DNA from: Pseudomonas sp. Leaf58
GTDB taxonomy: Bacteria; Pseudomonadota; Gammaproteobacteria; Pseudomonadales; Pseudomonadaceae
Reading direction: 5' to 3'
Assembly (NCBI RefSeq): GCF_003627215.1
Contig: NZ_CP032678.1
Location: 1 to 64,000, forward strand
Length of the DNA: 64,000 bases
The notes beneath the pieces were generated by a model, which did not search any database, had not been told where the DNA came from, and saw only the letters and a program-made list of their open reading frames with translations. Numbering within the stretch: position 1 is the stretch's first letter; each line of letters opens with the position of its first letter. The position numbers and the translations under genes are program-made. This document shows, in pieces, positions 35,862 to 44,557 of this stretch.

Positions 35862-35885
35862 TTGGGGCCCGCAGGCCCCATTTTC
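35862..35885 (+). terminator. Terminator between gmk and ankyrin gene
   Basis: GGGGCC (35864-35869) and GGCCCC (35874-35879), followed by A and TTTT. The A tract on the left side would let it work for the minus strand too. Confidence 0.85.
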
Positions 35886-38099
35886 TTAACGTCCCGATCC
35901 AGGTGAATCGTAGTCCTGCTGACCCTGGCGGGCATTGAGTCTGGCCTGGCCGCGAAACTTCTGAAAATCCTGGTGTGTCATAGATCCCACAGCATTGAGC
36001 ACCTCCTGATCAAGGCAGTTGACGATCTCGGCGGGACTAGCCCCCTTCAGATCCTTGCGCTTGAGCACTTGCACAAATGCCTTGCAGGCCATCGAAACCC
36101 TCTTGCAGCTGTCGCGCATCCCTTTGAAGTAGCGGTAGACATGGCTCAAGGGGCCATGGTCACCCGTGCAGCGGACAATGGCATTGGCCACCGGCTTGAG
36201 GATATTCCGGGTAATTTTGCCTGCCAGCGCGTCGGCAGCAAACCCGATGTTCTTGAATTTCTGCATGTCACCACGAAACTCCGTGGCCCTGGCCAAGGCC
36301 AGCACAAAGCCCGCCGCACCCAAGGTGGGAATCTGATAGTGTTCAGGAACCAGCTCAAAGAGATTCTTGATCGTAGGGTTCACCTCCACGTCAGCCAGGC
36401 TCAGCAGAACACCGGAGTAGCTGAGGGTATCCACCAGGATGCCAATCAAGTCCGAACGAGCCTGTTTGGCCTTGCCCTGTTTCTCCTCCGTCAGGTTTTC
36501 CTCTTGAGCCGCGAGCCATTTTTCAGCCTTCTTGACCAACGGATGCGTTTCTCTGAGCACACCTTGGCTGGCATGCGACAGGGCTTCGCTTTGATCCAGG
36601 AACTGCTCAGTTTTCTCGCGATCACCCTTGAACACCCACTCGCTGAGCAGGCTAATGTTCATGGAGTAGAACAGTTCCTCGCTGGAATCAATGTCCGAGC
36701 GCTGAATGATGATGTCCAGTGGGGTGTTGCCGTTATTGTCCGGAATGGCCAGCGACCCACCCTCAGCCAGCAGGTCGAACAAAATCCGTTGAGGCGCATC
36801 ACCGAGCACCCCCGTGAACTGATGTGCGGCATAATGCACGGCGCTGTACCCATGGCCGTTGGTGATGTTGATGTCCGCACCAGACTTGATCAAGGCGGTG
36901 ACCGCCGCGTGATCCACGGCTTTGACCGCCAGAATCAGCGGTGTATGGGCGTCACTGGTTGCTTCATGCTGATTGACGCCTTCGCTGCTGTAGGCCAGGT
37001 ACTGAGCCAATGCACCCCAGTGATGTTTACCTGCTGCTACGAGCGGCACGCGGTACCTGGGGCCATCGGCAACACCTTGTTTAAGCCCTGGGTCGATGTT
37101 TGCCGCCTTGATGTCGTACTCCAGGTAGGCTTTCACCAGTTCGGTATGGCCATGGTAGGCTGCGATGTTCAGCGGGGTTCGACCATTGTGGGTCACCCAT
37201 TCGAGCAAGGCGCCCATCTTGATCAACGCCTGGTTGACCTCAACGCGGTTGAACTGCGACGCCACGTGAAGGGCTGTTTCATCATTGGTGTTGTCGGGGG
37301 TGTTGATGTCGATTCGGTCATTGAACCAGGAGAAAATGTCGACGAACGTTTCATCTTTAAGTCGCTCTTCCCGCATTCTCATGGCAAGGATATGAAGCGC
37401 CGTTTTGCCATATGGATCCGAGGCCGAGAGGTAGCGCTGGTACAAACTGGCGGATTCGTCGCCAAGGTTTTTACTTTCAATCAGGCATTGAGAAAACGCC
37501 TGGATGACGGCCAGGCTTGGCTCAGGCGCCTTTTTCAGGTAGCTGAAGAGGTAGTTGTAGCCTTGCTTGTTGAAATAGAAAGGGTCAATAAGTGGTACAT
37601 CGTTCGCCCGACAGGTAAGGCTGTTCATCAGCCCCACCTCGCCCTGGATCATGGCTTGAACAAACAACGTCACCTGCTGGCTATCACGCATGCCTTTGTG
37701 CAACTCCGGGCTGGCCTTGGCGGCGTCCAGCGCCCCTTGAACGTTCCCTGCTACCAAAGCCATCTTGCCGATCGAGCCGTCTGGGAATACATCCATCCTG
37801 CGCTGCGAAACCGCCTTCTCGAACACTTTGGCAACAAAGGCCATGCGCTCCCCAGTGCTGGATTTGACTGCACGTTCGAGGGGAGTGGTCGAGTCATCAA
37901 GCACTGGTTTGGTCAGCGATTCCACCAGAATGTCGAAGGACGCCGAAGCAGTTTCGCTGTTGAAAACATTGCTGAACACCAGGCCCCAGGCTTCCTGCGC
38001 AGAAAGGCCGGCGGTCAAGCGTGACTGCACCTCATTTGAGGGCAGGGTTTCAGTGTCCAAAGCGCTGTCTGCAACCTGCAGGGTGTTTGTCTGTGGCAT
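35886..38099 (-). CDS. Ankyrin-repeat protein
   Basis: 737 residues. Ankyrin repeats fill roughly residues 220-490, with recognisable units such as DETALHVASQFNRVEVNQAL, NGRTPLNIAAYHGHTELVKA, HTPLILAVKAVDHAAVTALI and NGHGYSAVHYAAHQF. The first 200 residues and the last 240 are helical, without signal peptide; a moderately hydrophobic stretch near 575-605 (LPTLGAAGFVLAL region) is not long enough to be a sure membrane helix. Ankyrin arrays mediate protein contacts; the partner is unknown. The start is one base after the stop of the primase-like gene, so the two are coupled. Confidence 0.8.
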   Translation of the reverse strand: MPQTNTLQVADSALDTETLPSNEVQSRLTAGLSAQEAWGLVFSNVFNSETASASFDILVESLTKPVLDDSTTPLERAVKSSTGERMAFVAKVFEKAVSQRRMDVFPDGSIGKMALVAGNVQGALDAAKASPELHKGMRDSQQVTLFVQAMIQGEVGLMNSLTCRANDVPLIDPFYFNKQGYNYLFSYLKKAPEPSLAVIQAFSQCLIESKNLGDESASLYQRYLSASDPYGKTALHILAMRMREERLKDETFVDIFSWFNDRIDINTPDNTNDETALHVASQFNRVEVNQALIKMGALLEWVTHNGRTPLNIAAYHGHTELVKAYLEYDIKAANIDPGLKQGVADGPRYRVPLVAAGKHHWGALAQYLAYSSEGVNQHEATSDAHTPLILAVKAVDHAAVTALIKSGADINITNGHGYSAVHYAAHQFTGVLGDAPQRILFDLLAEGGSLAIPDNNGNTPLDIIIQRSDIDSSEELFYSMNISLLSEWVFKGDREKTEQFLDQSEALSHASQGVLRETHPLVKKAEKWLAAQEENLTEEKQGKAKQARSDLIGILVDTLSYSGVLLSLADVEVNPTIKNLFELVPEHYQIPTLGAAGFVLALARATEFRGDMQKFKNIGFAADALAGKITRNILKPVANAIVRCTGDHGPLSHVYRYFKGMRDSCKRVSMACKAFVQVLKRKDLKGASPAEIVNCLDQEVLNAVGSMTHQDFQKFRGQARLNARQGQQDYDSPGSGR

Positions 38100-38100
38100 C

Positions 38101-39618
38101 TCACAATCCCGGTTCGTTATTGTTATCGTGGCTAGGCCTTGCGGCAGGTTTGTTCTTGGCTATTTCAACGAGCAGGGCGCTGCGAGCAAAGGCGAATTTC
38201 TTGTCATCAATGCCCAGTTCGCGGGGCTGAATGCTCTGCAAGACGCTCTTGATGTGGCCACTCAGATTTTCGTGAGCCTCGTCTTTAGGCTGTTTGATCA
38301 CTGCTGTCAGATAGCCGAGCTGGTAGCGGTACAGCGCACTCGCGATGTTTGAATAATCGGGTGAATCGCTGGCCAATTCGTGGCGCAACACCTGCTCGAC
38401 CAGGCGCTGCAAAGAACCTTCGGCGAGGAATTCGCGCAGCAGGCTCTTGTGTCGCTCGCGCATCACCAGATACATATCTGAAGGCGTCTCGACCTCAGCC
38501 TTTTTGGTCTCCTCGAAACCGACAAACTCATAGCTCTTAAGCGATTTATCGATCGTTTCAGCCATCCATACAGCGAAGTTGTCACCATGGTCTGCTTGAG
38601 CTTTATCCAGCGCTTCCGGTGCATATTTCTGCATGGCAGTGACGATCATGCCTGGAATTTCCTGGAGGGTGTTGTTTCCAGACTCCAGTGGGGTGCCATG
38701 TCGCGAAGCACAATAGAACATCAGGTCAAGCAGTCGCCGCATGTCAGTGCGCGGCCCCATGACCGAATACTCCCGGCTGGTGATCGACAAGGCGAAATTG
38801 TGCCGTGAGTGTGGCGACAACTCGAAATCAACGATGGATTTGGCATGGCGCTCCATGAAGCTGTCCATGCGCTGGTTGACGGTTTGTGGAAGGGCGTCGT
38901 AGTGCGCCACCATGTTCCCTGAAAAATGGCGTTTGGCCCTGGACTGAGCCAGGGGCAGCGTGCCCAGGGTGCGCGAGGTGAGCGGGGAGATGCGCACCTT
39001 TTTGGCCACGTCCCTGCCCAGGGCCAGAATGTCCTGCTCGGTAATGGCCTTGCCCTTCTGGTGAAAGGATTTTGGCGCAATATTGGAGGCCGACGAGTGG
39101 CTGGGGTAGTAGTAAAAGCGCGAAGGGTTGCAGCACGAAGGATCCAGGTCGATCCTGGATTTCAACGCCTCAAAGCAGGCAGGCCAGTTTGCGACCTCAA
39201 TTGGCTGCGCCAAGCGCACGATCATGCGGTATTTCCACGGCGTTTCCGGGGTGAAGTTGTGCGTGGAGTGCACGATGTACTCGTAGCCCTCGAAGATTTG
39301 TTCACCGGTTTCCAGTGCGCCAGGCTCGTCAATGTCGATCACCAGCACCGTCAGCGCTTCGGTGTTGATATCGGCACGGTAGTGCTTGGTGCCTTTTTGC
39401 GACACCTGCAGCACCCAATCTTCCTTGAGCTTCATCATGACAGGAATGTAGCCAGGGCCATCCTTACGATCCCGGATCCGGTGGCGCATCACTTCGGCCT
39501 TGAATTCCTCCCATGAGGGCTCGTTGATGCCCATCTCGACATCAACGTCACGGGAACTTCCCAGGTCGACCAGGTAGAGGGATTCACTGACATCTTGCTG
39601 CATGGCATTCACGTTCAA
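38101..39618 (-). CDS. Primase-like (AEP superfamily) protein
   Basis: 505 residues. Residues about 85-180 show the archaeo-eukaryotic primase/Rep pattern: VLVIDIDEPG (motif I, hhDhD), YIVHSTHNFTPETPWKYRM (motif II, sxH) and later LDPSCCNPSRFYYYPSH, a stretch common to plasmid and phage primase-polymerase proteins. No helicase domain follows; the C-terminal 250 residues are helical and unidentified. It could be a replication initiator/primase of the element, besides the DnaG at 50.7 kb. The start may also be the ATG at 39603. Confidence 0.6.
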   Translation of the reverse strand: MNVNAMQQDVSESLYLVDLGSSRDVDVEMGINEPSWEEFKAEVMRHRIRDRKDGPGYIPVMMKLKEDWVLQVSQKGTKHYRADINTEALTVLVIDIDEPGALETGEQIFEGYEYIVHSTHNFTPETPWKYRMIVRLAQPIEVANWPACFEALKSRIDLDPSCCNPSRFYYYPSHSSASNIAPKSFHQKGKAITEQDILALGRDVAKKVRISPLTSRTLGTLPLAQSRAKRHFSGNMVAHYDALPQTVNQRMDSFMERHAKSIVDFELSPHSRHNFALSITSREYSVMGPRTDMRRLLDLMFYCASRHGTPLESGNNTLQEIPGMIVTAMQKYAPEALDKAQADHGDNFAVWMAETIDKSLKSYEFVGFEETKKAEVETPSDMYLVMRERHKSLLREFLAEGSLQRLVEQVLRHELASDSPDYSNIASALYRYQLGYLTAVIKQPKDEAHENLSGHIKSVLQSIQPRELGIDDKKFAFARSALLVEIAKNKPAARPSHDNNNEPGL

Positions 39619-39718
39619 AAGAGGCTATGTCACCATCATAGGCGCTGAGCAGCTGGTGACTCAATATTATCAATATGGCCAGGCAAGCCCAGATTGAAGC
39701 TCGACTAGCATTATGCTA

Positions 39719-39727
39719 TATATTGAT
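39719..39727 (+). promoter_or_regulatory. TATATTGAT element
   Basis: It lies 19 bases before the ATG at 39747. In the opposite direction AATATTGAG (39668-39660) points to the primase-like gene, so the divergent interval carries one copy for each gene. Confidence 0.5.
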
Positions 39728-39746
39728 TCCTTTTGGAGGAGCTCTG

Positions 39747-40357
39747 ATGAAAAAGCCTTTTGCCATCGATGTTGACGACGTGCTGGGAAACCTCTCTGAA
39801 GTCATGAACCCTGTATTGAACAGGCGATTCAACAAGCAAATCCCGGTCGCGGCCTGGTCGACCTTCAACATCTCCGGGCTCTATGGCATCACCGTGGAGC
39901 AATTCCTTGAGGTTATCATCGAAGAAAAGCTCCTGGAGCAAATGCAGCCCTACCCCGGCGTGAAAGAGGCCCTAAGACGAATCAAGACCTCTGGTCTGAC
40001 GTGGTGCTGGTGACCTCTCGCGGTTATCACCCGGTTGGCCAGAAACTTACGGAGACGTGGCTCAATCAACACGACCTGTATTCCGATGGTCTCATTATCG
40101 TGCCTGAAGGGCTTTCCAAAGCGCAGGCCGTGGTGGGTCGCTACCCGAAAGGCTTTGAAATCATGGTGGACGATTATCCGCCCAACCTGGACAAAATGAA
40201 AGCCGCAGGCCTGGTCGATGAAGTCTATCTGATCGACAAGCCTTGGAACCAGGATCGCCCAGAGTTTGTCATGGGTCACAATCGCTTTCTCTCGCTGGTC
40301 GACGCGCTGCGCCACCACTTCCATCTCGAAAAAGGTCTTGACTTCGCCGTCGCCTAA
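39747..40357 (+). CDS. HAD-type 5'(3')-nucleotidase-like protein, frame interrupted
   Basis: The first 89 codons (DVDDVLGNLSEVMNPVLNRRF onward, HAD motif I DVDDV) stop at 40011-40013. Translation in the -1 frame gives the rest, with motif II LVTSRGY and a motif III/IV-like FEIMVDDYPPNLDKMKAAG. The composite of 203 residues has the size and order of the deoxyribonucleotidase/NT5C-like HAD family, so a nucleotide-monophosphate phosphatase is likely. One base is missing near 39998-40005 for a continuous frame. TTGGAGGAG is the ribosome site. Confidence 0.7.
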
Positions 40358-40396
40358 ACAGCCGCGAAGCCAGTATCAAATATAGCGCTTTAGCTG

Positions 40397-40405
40397 TATA
40401 TTGAC
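40397..40405 (+). promoter_or_regulatory. TATATTGAC element upstream of dsbC-like gene
   Basis: Exact core preceded by TTTAGCTG, 31 bases before the ATG at 40436. No suitable -10 follows the TTGACT. Confidence 0.5.
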
Positions 40406-40435
40406 TGTTATCAACACTACGCAGGGTTTTGCCTC

Positions 40436-41431
40436 ATGCAACCGAAATCTCTGGATAAAGAGCCGGACAATACCGCACAAAAAGCACCTCGCGGCCAACT
40501 GATGAATGACCTCGCCAAAGGGGCGTTCATTGTCTTGTGCCTGGCGGCCACTTACAAATTCATGTTCGCGGATGCAAGCAACGTGGCGCCAGCTGCAGCC
40601 CAGGTGCAAACCACCCCACTGCCAGTGACCCCAGCCAAGGCCGAGCAGGCGGGGGCGCCACAAGCGCCTGGGCAGATCGACGAGGCACGCCTCGGGCAAT
40701 TAATCAAAGAACGACAAGCCGTGGTTGCAGCCCAGGGCAAAGTCGTGTTCGCTGCGAATAAGCCCGCGACCCCTGCAGCGACCCCGTCTGCCCCGACATC
40801 CGTGCCGCCCACTCCGACAGGCGCCGCTGCTGCGCCCGCTGTGCCCGCTGCGCCCATGGCAGGGCGGCTTGCACCGCCAGGCTACATGGCCAAAGTGGGC
40901 TTCAACAATGACGGAACAGCCATGCCAGCAGACCAGAAGCGTGAGCAAATCGCCAACGCACTGTCGAAAATCCCGGACAGCTTTACCGTCAACTGGAAAG
41001 CGCCCCAGGAAAAAACCGCCATCTACGTGTTTACAGACCCGACCTGCCCGTACTGCCAAAAACTGCATGCCGCGATCCCTCAGCTTAACGCTGCGGGCAT
41101 CACCGTCCACTACCTGCTCTACCCTCGGGACATGGCAAGGCTCAATGGCAATGGTAGCAAAAGCGTGACACAACAAAACCTCGATAACGTGTGGTGCTCA
41201 CTGGATCAACAAGCGGCGATGAATGATGCCTATGCAGGCTTCAGGGTGCCTGTAGCCGACTGCGCTGCCCTGCCGGCTGAACTCAAACGCATGGACTCAC
41301 CGGTCGCTACGCATTACGAGCTGGGCAATGTCTTCAATGTTCAAGGCACTCCGAATGTCTTCACCAAGGATGGCAAAGACCTGCCTGGCTTCCAATCGGC
41401 AGAAAAACTCATCTCGGAAGTATTTAATTAA
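40436..41431 (+). CDS. DsbC-like disulfide isomerase with N-terminal anchor
   Basis: 331 residues. A membrane helix lies near residues 28-46 (GAFIVLCLAATYKFMFA), then an Ala/Pro-rich linker to about residue 150, then a thioredoxin fold with the redox motif TDPTCPYCQKLH (Cys near 205 and 208) and the cis-proline loop VQGTPNVFTKDG near the end. The two further cysteines (VWCSLDQ, VADCAAL) fit DsbC/DsbG. The N-terminal anchor replaces the usual DsbC dimerisation domain. It lies directly upstream of a cysteine-rich pilin, so pilin disulfide formation is a plausible job. Confidence 0.85.
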   Translation: MQPKSLDKEPDNTAQKAPRGQLMNDLAKGAFIVLCLAATYKFMFADASNVAPAAAQVQTTPLPVTPAKAEQAGAPQAPGQIDEARLGQLIKERQAVVAAQGKVVFAANKPATPAATPSAPTSVPPTPTGAAAAPAVPAAPMAGRLAPPGYMAKVGFNNDGTAMPADQKREQIANALSKIPDSFTVNWKAPQEKTAIYVFTDPTCPYCQKLHAAIPQLNAAGITVHYLLYPRDMARLNGNGSKSVTQQNLDNVWCSLDQQAAMNDAYAGFRVPVADCAALPAELKRMDSPVATHYELGNVFNVQGTPNVFTKDGKDLPGFQSAEKLISEVFN

Positions 41432-41544
41432 TAACTAAAAATTGTAAGGGCTTGGTAACTAAAAACTCAAACTGCAGGGTTTTGACATTACCAAGCGTGT
41501 GTGAAAAAATCGATTTATAAAAAACAATAAGAAGGGTAAAACCC

Positions 41545-42018
41545 ATGCTCCAGATCATCATCATCCTGATTGCTATTGTCCTGACTGTTCTGATCACCTT
41601 CGGCACCATCCATTATATGGGGGAAAGCGGTGATAGTGCGGCAAAGTCCCAGGCCACCAAATACATCCAGGAGGCTGCCCAAATTCGCGGCGCCATCCTG
41701 ATTGCCCGTAATGATGGCCTGTACATGGACACCGAGACCAACCTCGAAGTCCTCGTGCCCAAGTACCTTGCTACGATTCCGCAGGACGGCGCGAACTGGT
41801 CTACCCGTGAAAACGAAGTGTTCAAGACCGGAGTCGGGGATAATGTCTGCGTGGCAGCCAACAAGTCCCTGGGCATTTCCTTTGTAGCGGGCGATTCGAA
41901 CGTACGCGAAAGCGCGGATAATCCGGGCGAGTACATCCCATACTGCGCCAAGGATGACATGAACCCTAACACGCCTTGCTGCGACAATTCCGATGCGGGT
42001 GAAGTTGAAATCAACTGA
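41545..42018 (+). CDS. Pilin-like protein, cysteine-rich, no leader peptide
   Basis: 157 residues starting M then LQIIIILIAIVLTVLITFGT. An in-frame TAA lies within ten codons upstream and no start codon intervenes, so no leader can be encoded. After the helix it shares spaced features with the 15-16 kb pilin: a helical QI.GA segment (EAAQIRGAILIARND) and LVPKYLATIP versus LVTQKYLSSVP. It has four cysteines (VCVAAN, YCAKDD, PCCDNS). AGAAGGG precedes the ATG. It is a paralogous or minor pilin located 25 kb from the main operon, beside a DsbC-like gene. Confidence 0.7.
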   Translation: MLQIIIILIAIVLTVLITFGTIHYMGESGDSAAKSQATKYIQEAAQIRGAILIARNDGLYMDTETNLEVLVPKYLATIPQDGANWSTRENEVFKTGVGDNVCVAANKSLGISFVAGDSNVRESADNPGEYIPYCAKDDMNPNTPCCDNSDAGEVEIN

Positions 42019-42035
42019 CCAGCAATTACCGGCAT

Positions 42036-42065
42036 CAAAAAACCGCACCAGTGTGCGGTTTTTTT
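42036..42065 (+). terminator. Terminator between convergent genes
   Basis: AACCGCAC (42041-42048), CAGT loop, GTGCGGTT (42053-42060), then five Ts; the A tract on the left suits the minus strand too. Confidence 0.92.
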
Positions 42066-42079
42066 GTTGCCCCTTATAA

Positions 42080-42844
42080 TCAAAAGCCAAATTCGATGCA
42101 GCTACCACCCGAGCTCTTTCTGATCCGCGCCTGCATGGCGGCATGAGCCTCACGATCAACGTCTGAAGGTTGGGCGATTACCAGTTCGCCCGCAGGGATT
42201 TGCAGACGGGCAGGGGTCAGTTTTGGCCCCGATTTGGTCAACGAGCGCTCGTTGAATTCCAGGCCTTTCTGATCGACGGTCATGATCAGGTAGACCTGAG
42301 AAAGCAGCCGGGCATCCAGCAATGCGCCGTGAAGCTCACGCTCGTAGTTGTCTTTGCCCACCAGGCGATTGAGCAGGGCATCCAGGCTGTTGCGCTGCCC
42401 AGGGTACAGGCGCTGGGCAATAGCCAAGCTGTCAATGATGCCTTCGCAATAACTCGCCAGAGGATTCAGACCTGCCACCTTGAATTCCATGTCAAAGAAG
42501 CGAGTGTCGAATTTGGCGTTGTGAGCAACCAGCTTGGCCCCGCGAATAAAATCGATGATCTCTTGGGCTCGATCAGCAAAGACGCGTTTACCGGACAGCC
42601 TCACCAGGTCATCGCGGGAGTGACCATGGACTTCCTTGGCTTCATCGGGCACATCGCGTTTGGGATCAAAATACAGGTGCAGATACCTGCCGGTGGGCTT
42701 GCGGTCGATGATTTCATAAAAACCGGCCTCCACCATTTTATCGCCTTCGTCCGGATGCAGACCAGTGGTCTCGCAGTCGAACGTTACGTGACGTGACGAA
42801 GCATTTACATCAACCCCGTCATGGGTGTTTTCATCAATGTTCAT
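42080..42844 (-). CDS. dnaQ: DnaQ-like 3'-5' exonuclease (DNA polymerase III epsilon)
   Basis: About 254 residues. DEDDh motifs are all present: Exo I FDCETTGLHPDEGD, Exo II LVAHNAKFDTRFFDMEF, Exo III HGALLDARLLSQVYL. This is the epsilon layout, with the proofreading domain followed by a C-terminal segment that would contact DnaE. ATG 42844 is preferred to 42895 since the recurrent element (42888-42880) would then lie in the leader. It is followed by convergent genes; dnaB lies just upstream on the same strand. Confidence 0.85.
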   Translation of the reverse strand: MNIDENTHDGVDVNASSRHVTFDCETTGLHPDEGDKMVEAGFYEIIDRKPTGRYLHLYFDPKRDVPDEAKEVHGHSRDDLVRLSGKRVFADRAQEIIDFIRGAKLVAHNAKFDTRFFDMEFKVAGLNPLASYCEGIIDSLAIAQRLYPGQRNSLDALLNRLVGKDNYERELHGALLDARLLSQVYLIMTVDQKGLEFNERSLTKSGPKLTPARLQIPAGELVIAQPSDVDREAHAAMQARIRKSSGGSCIEFGF

Positions 42845-42879
42845 GGCAGGTCTCTGTTTTTTTCCATTATTCCACTTAT

Positions 42880-42888
42880 GCCAATATA
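42880..42888 (-). promoter_or_regulatory. TATATTGGC element upstream of dnaQ-like gene
   Basis: On the minus strand it reads TATATTGGCATAAGTGG, 36 bases before the start at 42844, and resembles the copy before the gene at 48885 (TATATTGACATAAGTGC). Confidence 0.45.
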
Positions 42889-42904
42889 TGGTCAAACCGC
42901 CATG

Positions 42905-44425
42905 TTAAAAGGGAATGTCCGGATAAGGCTGCTGTGGATCAAGCGGCAGTTCCTGACCTGAAGAGTCCACGGTTGGAGTACCCTCAGCGGCTTGCTGACC
43001 ATGGTGGGAGGCCAAGCTGGTGGACTCCTTATCATGCTTCACCCGTTCGGTGCGTGACACCTTCGGCAGTGTGGTTGGCTGACCACCTCCCTGGTCGATG
43101 GTTTCAAAACGCGACTGGCCATTGGCAAAGCCCAGGCGAACCGTGCCCAGCGGGCCGTTGCGCTGCTTGCCAATGATGATTTCCGCGACACCCTTGTCCT
43201 CTGTTTCCGGGTTGTACACCTCATCCCGGTACACAAAGAGGATCAGGTCGGCATCCTGCTCGATCGAGCCGGAACTGCGCAAGTCGGAGTTCATCGGACG
43301 CTTATCAGGGCGTCGCTCCAGCTCACGCGACAGCTGGGACAGCACGACGATAGGGATTTTGAGATCACGGGCCAATTGTTTCAGGCCACGGCTGATCTCA
43401 CCGATCCCTTCGTTGAGGTTGGCCAGGAAATGCTTTGAAACCGTCATCAATTGCAAGTAGTCGATCAGGATAATCCCGATATTGTGGTCGCGCTTGGCCT
43501 TAGTAGCGCGAGCCACTACCTGGTTGAGGCTCAGCGCCGGCTGGTCGTCGATGTACAGTGGGGCGGCGTCGAGTTTTTCGGTGGCGATGCGCAGCTTTTC
43601 CGTGTCGCCAGCCTTGAGTCGGCCCAGGCGCAGGTTTTCGAAGTCAATACCACCGATGCTGGCAATGGTGCGTTCATACAAGTCTTCCTTGGGCATTTCC
43701 ATGGAAAACACCAGCGCGGGAATACCCTGGTTGACGGCGATGTCTTCGATCGAGTTCATCGAAAAGGTGGTTTTGCCCATTGATGGGCGACCACCCACGA
43801 TGATCAGGTTTTCCTTGTGGTACCCTGTGGTTTTCTGGTCGAGATCCCGGAAACCGGTAGAAATACCTGGAATGCCACCCTTTTCCGCACGCTCCGCCAA
43901 GCGCGCCCGCCACGCCTTGCCCACTTCTTTGTAACTCTGGTTGGATTCGCCGCCCGCATTCAGACGCACATTGGTCTGATTCAGACTTTTGCTTAACACG
44001 GCGATTTCTTGATCCACCGGCAATTGCCCGTGCAGCAGCTTCTGACTCGACTCCCGTAGCATCTCGATCATGCTGAAACGCATGCTGAGGTCACGCAATT
44101 CTTCGGCATGACGCCGGATTGAATCCTGGCTTGGGAAGACCGTTCCCACCTCGATCAGATAGCTCGACAGCCGTGGGGTCTGGGAGAAATGACTCATGGC
44201 CAACGAAATGTCGATGCTCCGACCCCGCTTGCTTTCATAGACGATCCAGGCAAAGATTTGCCGCGCCGAATCGTTGATGAAGTCCTCAGGCTCGATGATC
44301 TCGGCAATGCCATTATACAGCTCGGGGCTGTCCAGCAGGGTGGACAGCAATGCCTTTTCAAGCGGCTCTGCGCTGCCATTGAAATTGATGGCGGGTGGGG
44401 ATTGGTAGTCAGGGGTAGCTTGCAC
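42905..44425 (-). CDS. dnaB: DnaB-type replicative helicase
   Basis: 506 residues, hexameric 5'-3' fork helicase. The N-terminal domain starts near EPLEKALLSTLLD. The RecA-like domain has Walker A VGGRPSMGKTTFSM near residue 214, Walker B IILIDYLQLM near 320, and the terminal helicase parts (VVLSQLSRELERRPDKRP, SGSIEQDADLILFVYRDEVY, IIIGKQRNGPLGTVRL). It has a longer, disordered C-terminal tail than the chromosomal enzyme. The 60-base gap to the exonuclease gene holds the recurrent element of that gene. Confidence 0.95.
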   Translation of the reverse strand: MQATPDYQSPPAINFNGSAEPLEKALLSTLLDSPELYNGIAEIIEPEDFINDSARQIFAWIVYESKRGRSIDISLAMSHFSQTPRLSSYLIEVGTVFPSQDSIRRHAEELRDLSMRFSMIEMLRESSQKLLHGQLPVDQEIAVLSKSLNQTNVRLNAGGESNQSYKEVGKAWRARLAERAEKGGIPGISTGFRDLDQKTTGYHKENLIIVGGRPSMGKTTFSMNSIEDIAVNQGIPALVFSMEMPKEDLYERTIASIGGIDFENLRLGRLKAGDTEKLRIATEKLDAAPLYIDDQPALSLNQVVARATKAKRDHNIGIILIDYLQLMTVSKHFLANLNEGIGEISRGLKQLARDLKIPIVVLSQLSRELERRPDKRPMNSDLRSSGSIEQDADLILFVYRDEVYNPETEDKGVAEIIIGKQRNGPLGTVRLGFANGQSRFETIDQGGGQPTTLPKVSRTERVKHDKESTSLASHHGQQAAEGTPTVDSSGQELPLDPQQPYPDIPF

Positions 44426-44463
44426 GGGCGAGGAACTCCAAATACGTCGTATCGGTTTCGGAG

Positions 44464-44502
44464 TATATTGGTTGCGTCGGGAAAGTCAATTAATGCTAAA
44501 AT
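44464..44502 (+). promoter_or_regulatory. TATATTGGT element and extended -10 upstream of dnaE
   Basis: TATATTGGT (44464-44472) lies in the dnaB-dnaE divergent interval. Downstream, TGC followed by TAAAAT (44497-44502) makes an extended -10 hexamer for dnaE, about 19 bases from TTGCGT. Confidence 0.5.
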
Positions 44503-44557
44503 CGATTATTGCCGGGGCTAAGCAAGCCGCCCAAATGACAGCGCCAGGAGTTGCCAC

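Noticed and set aside
35973..38024. 683-codon ORF on the + strand
   Set aside because: It is antisense to the ankyrin gene; the product has no recognisable domain, while the minus-strand frame shows clear ankyrin repeats.
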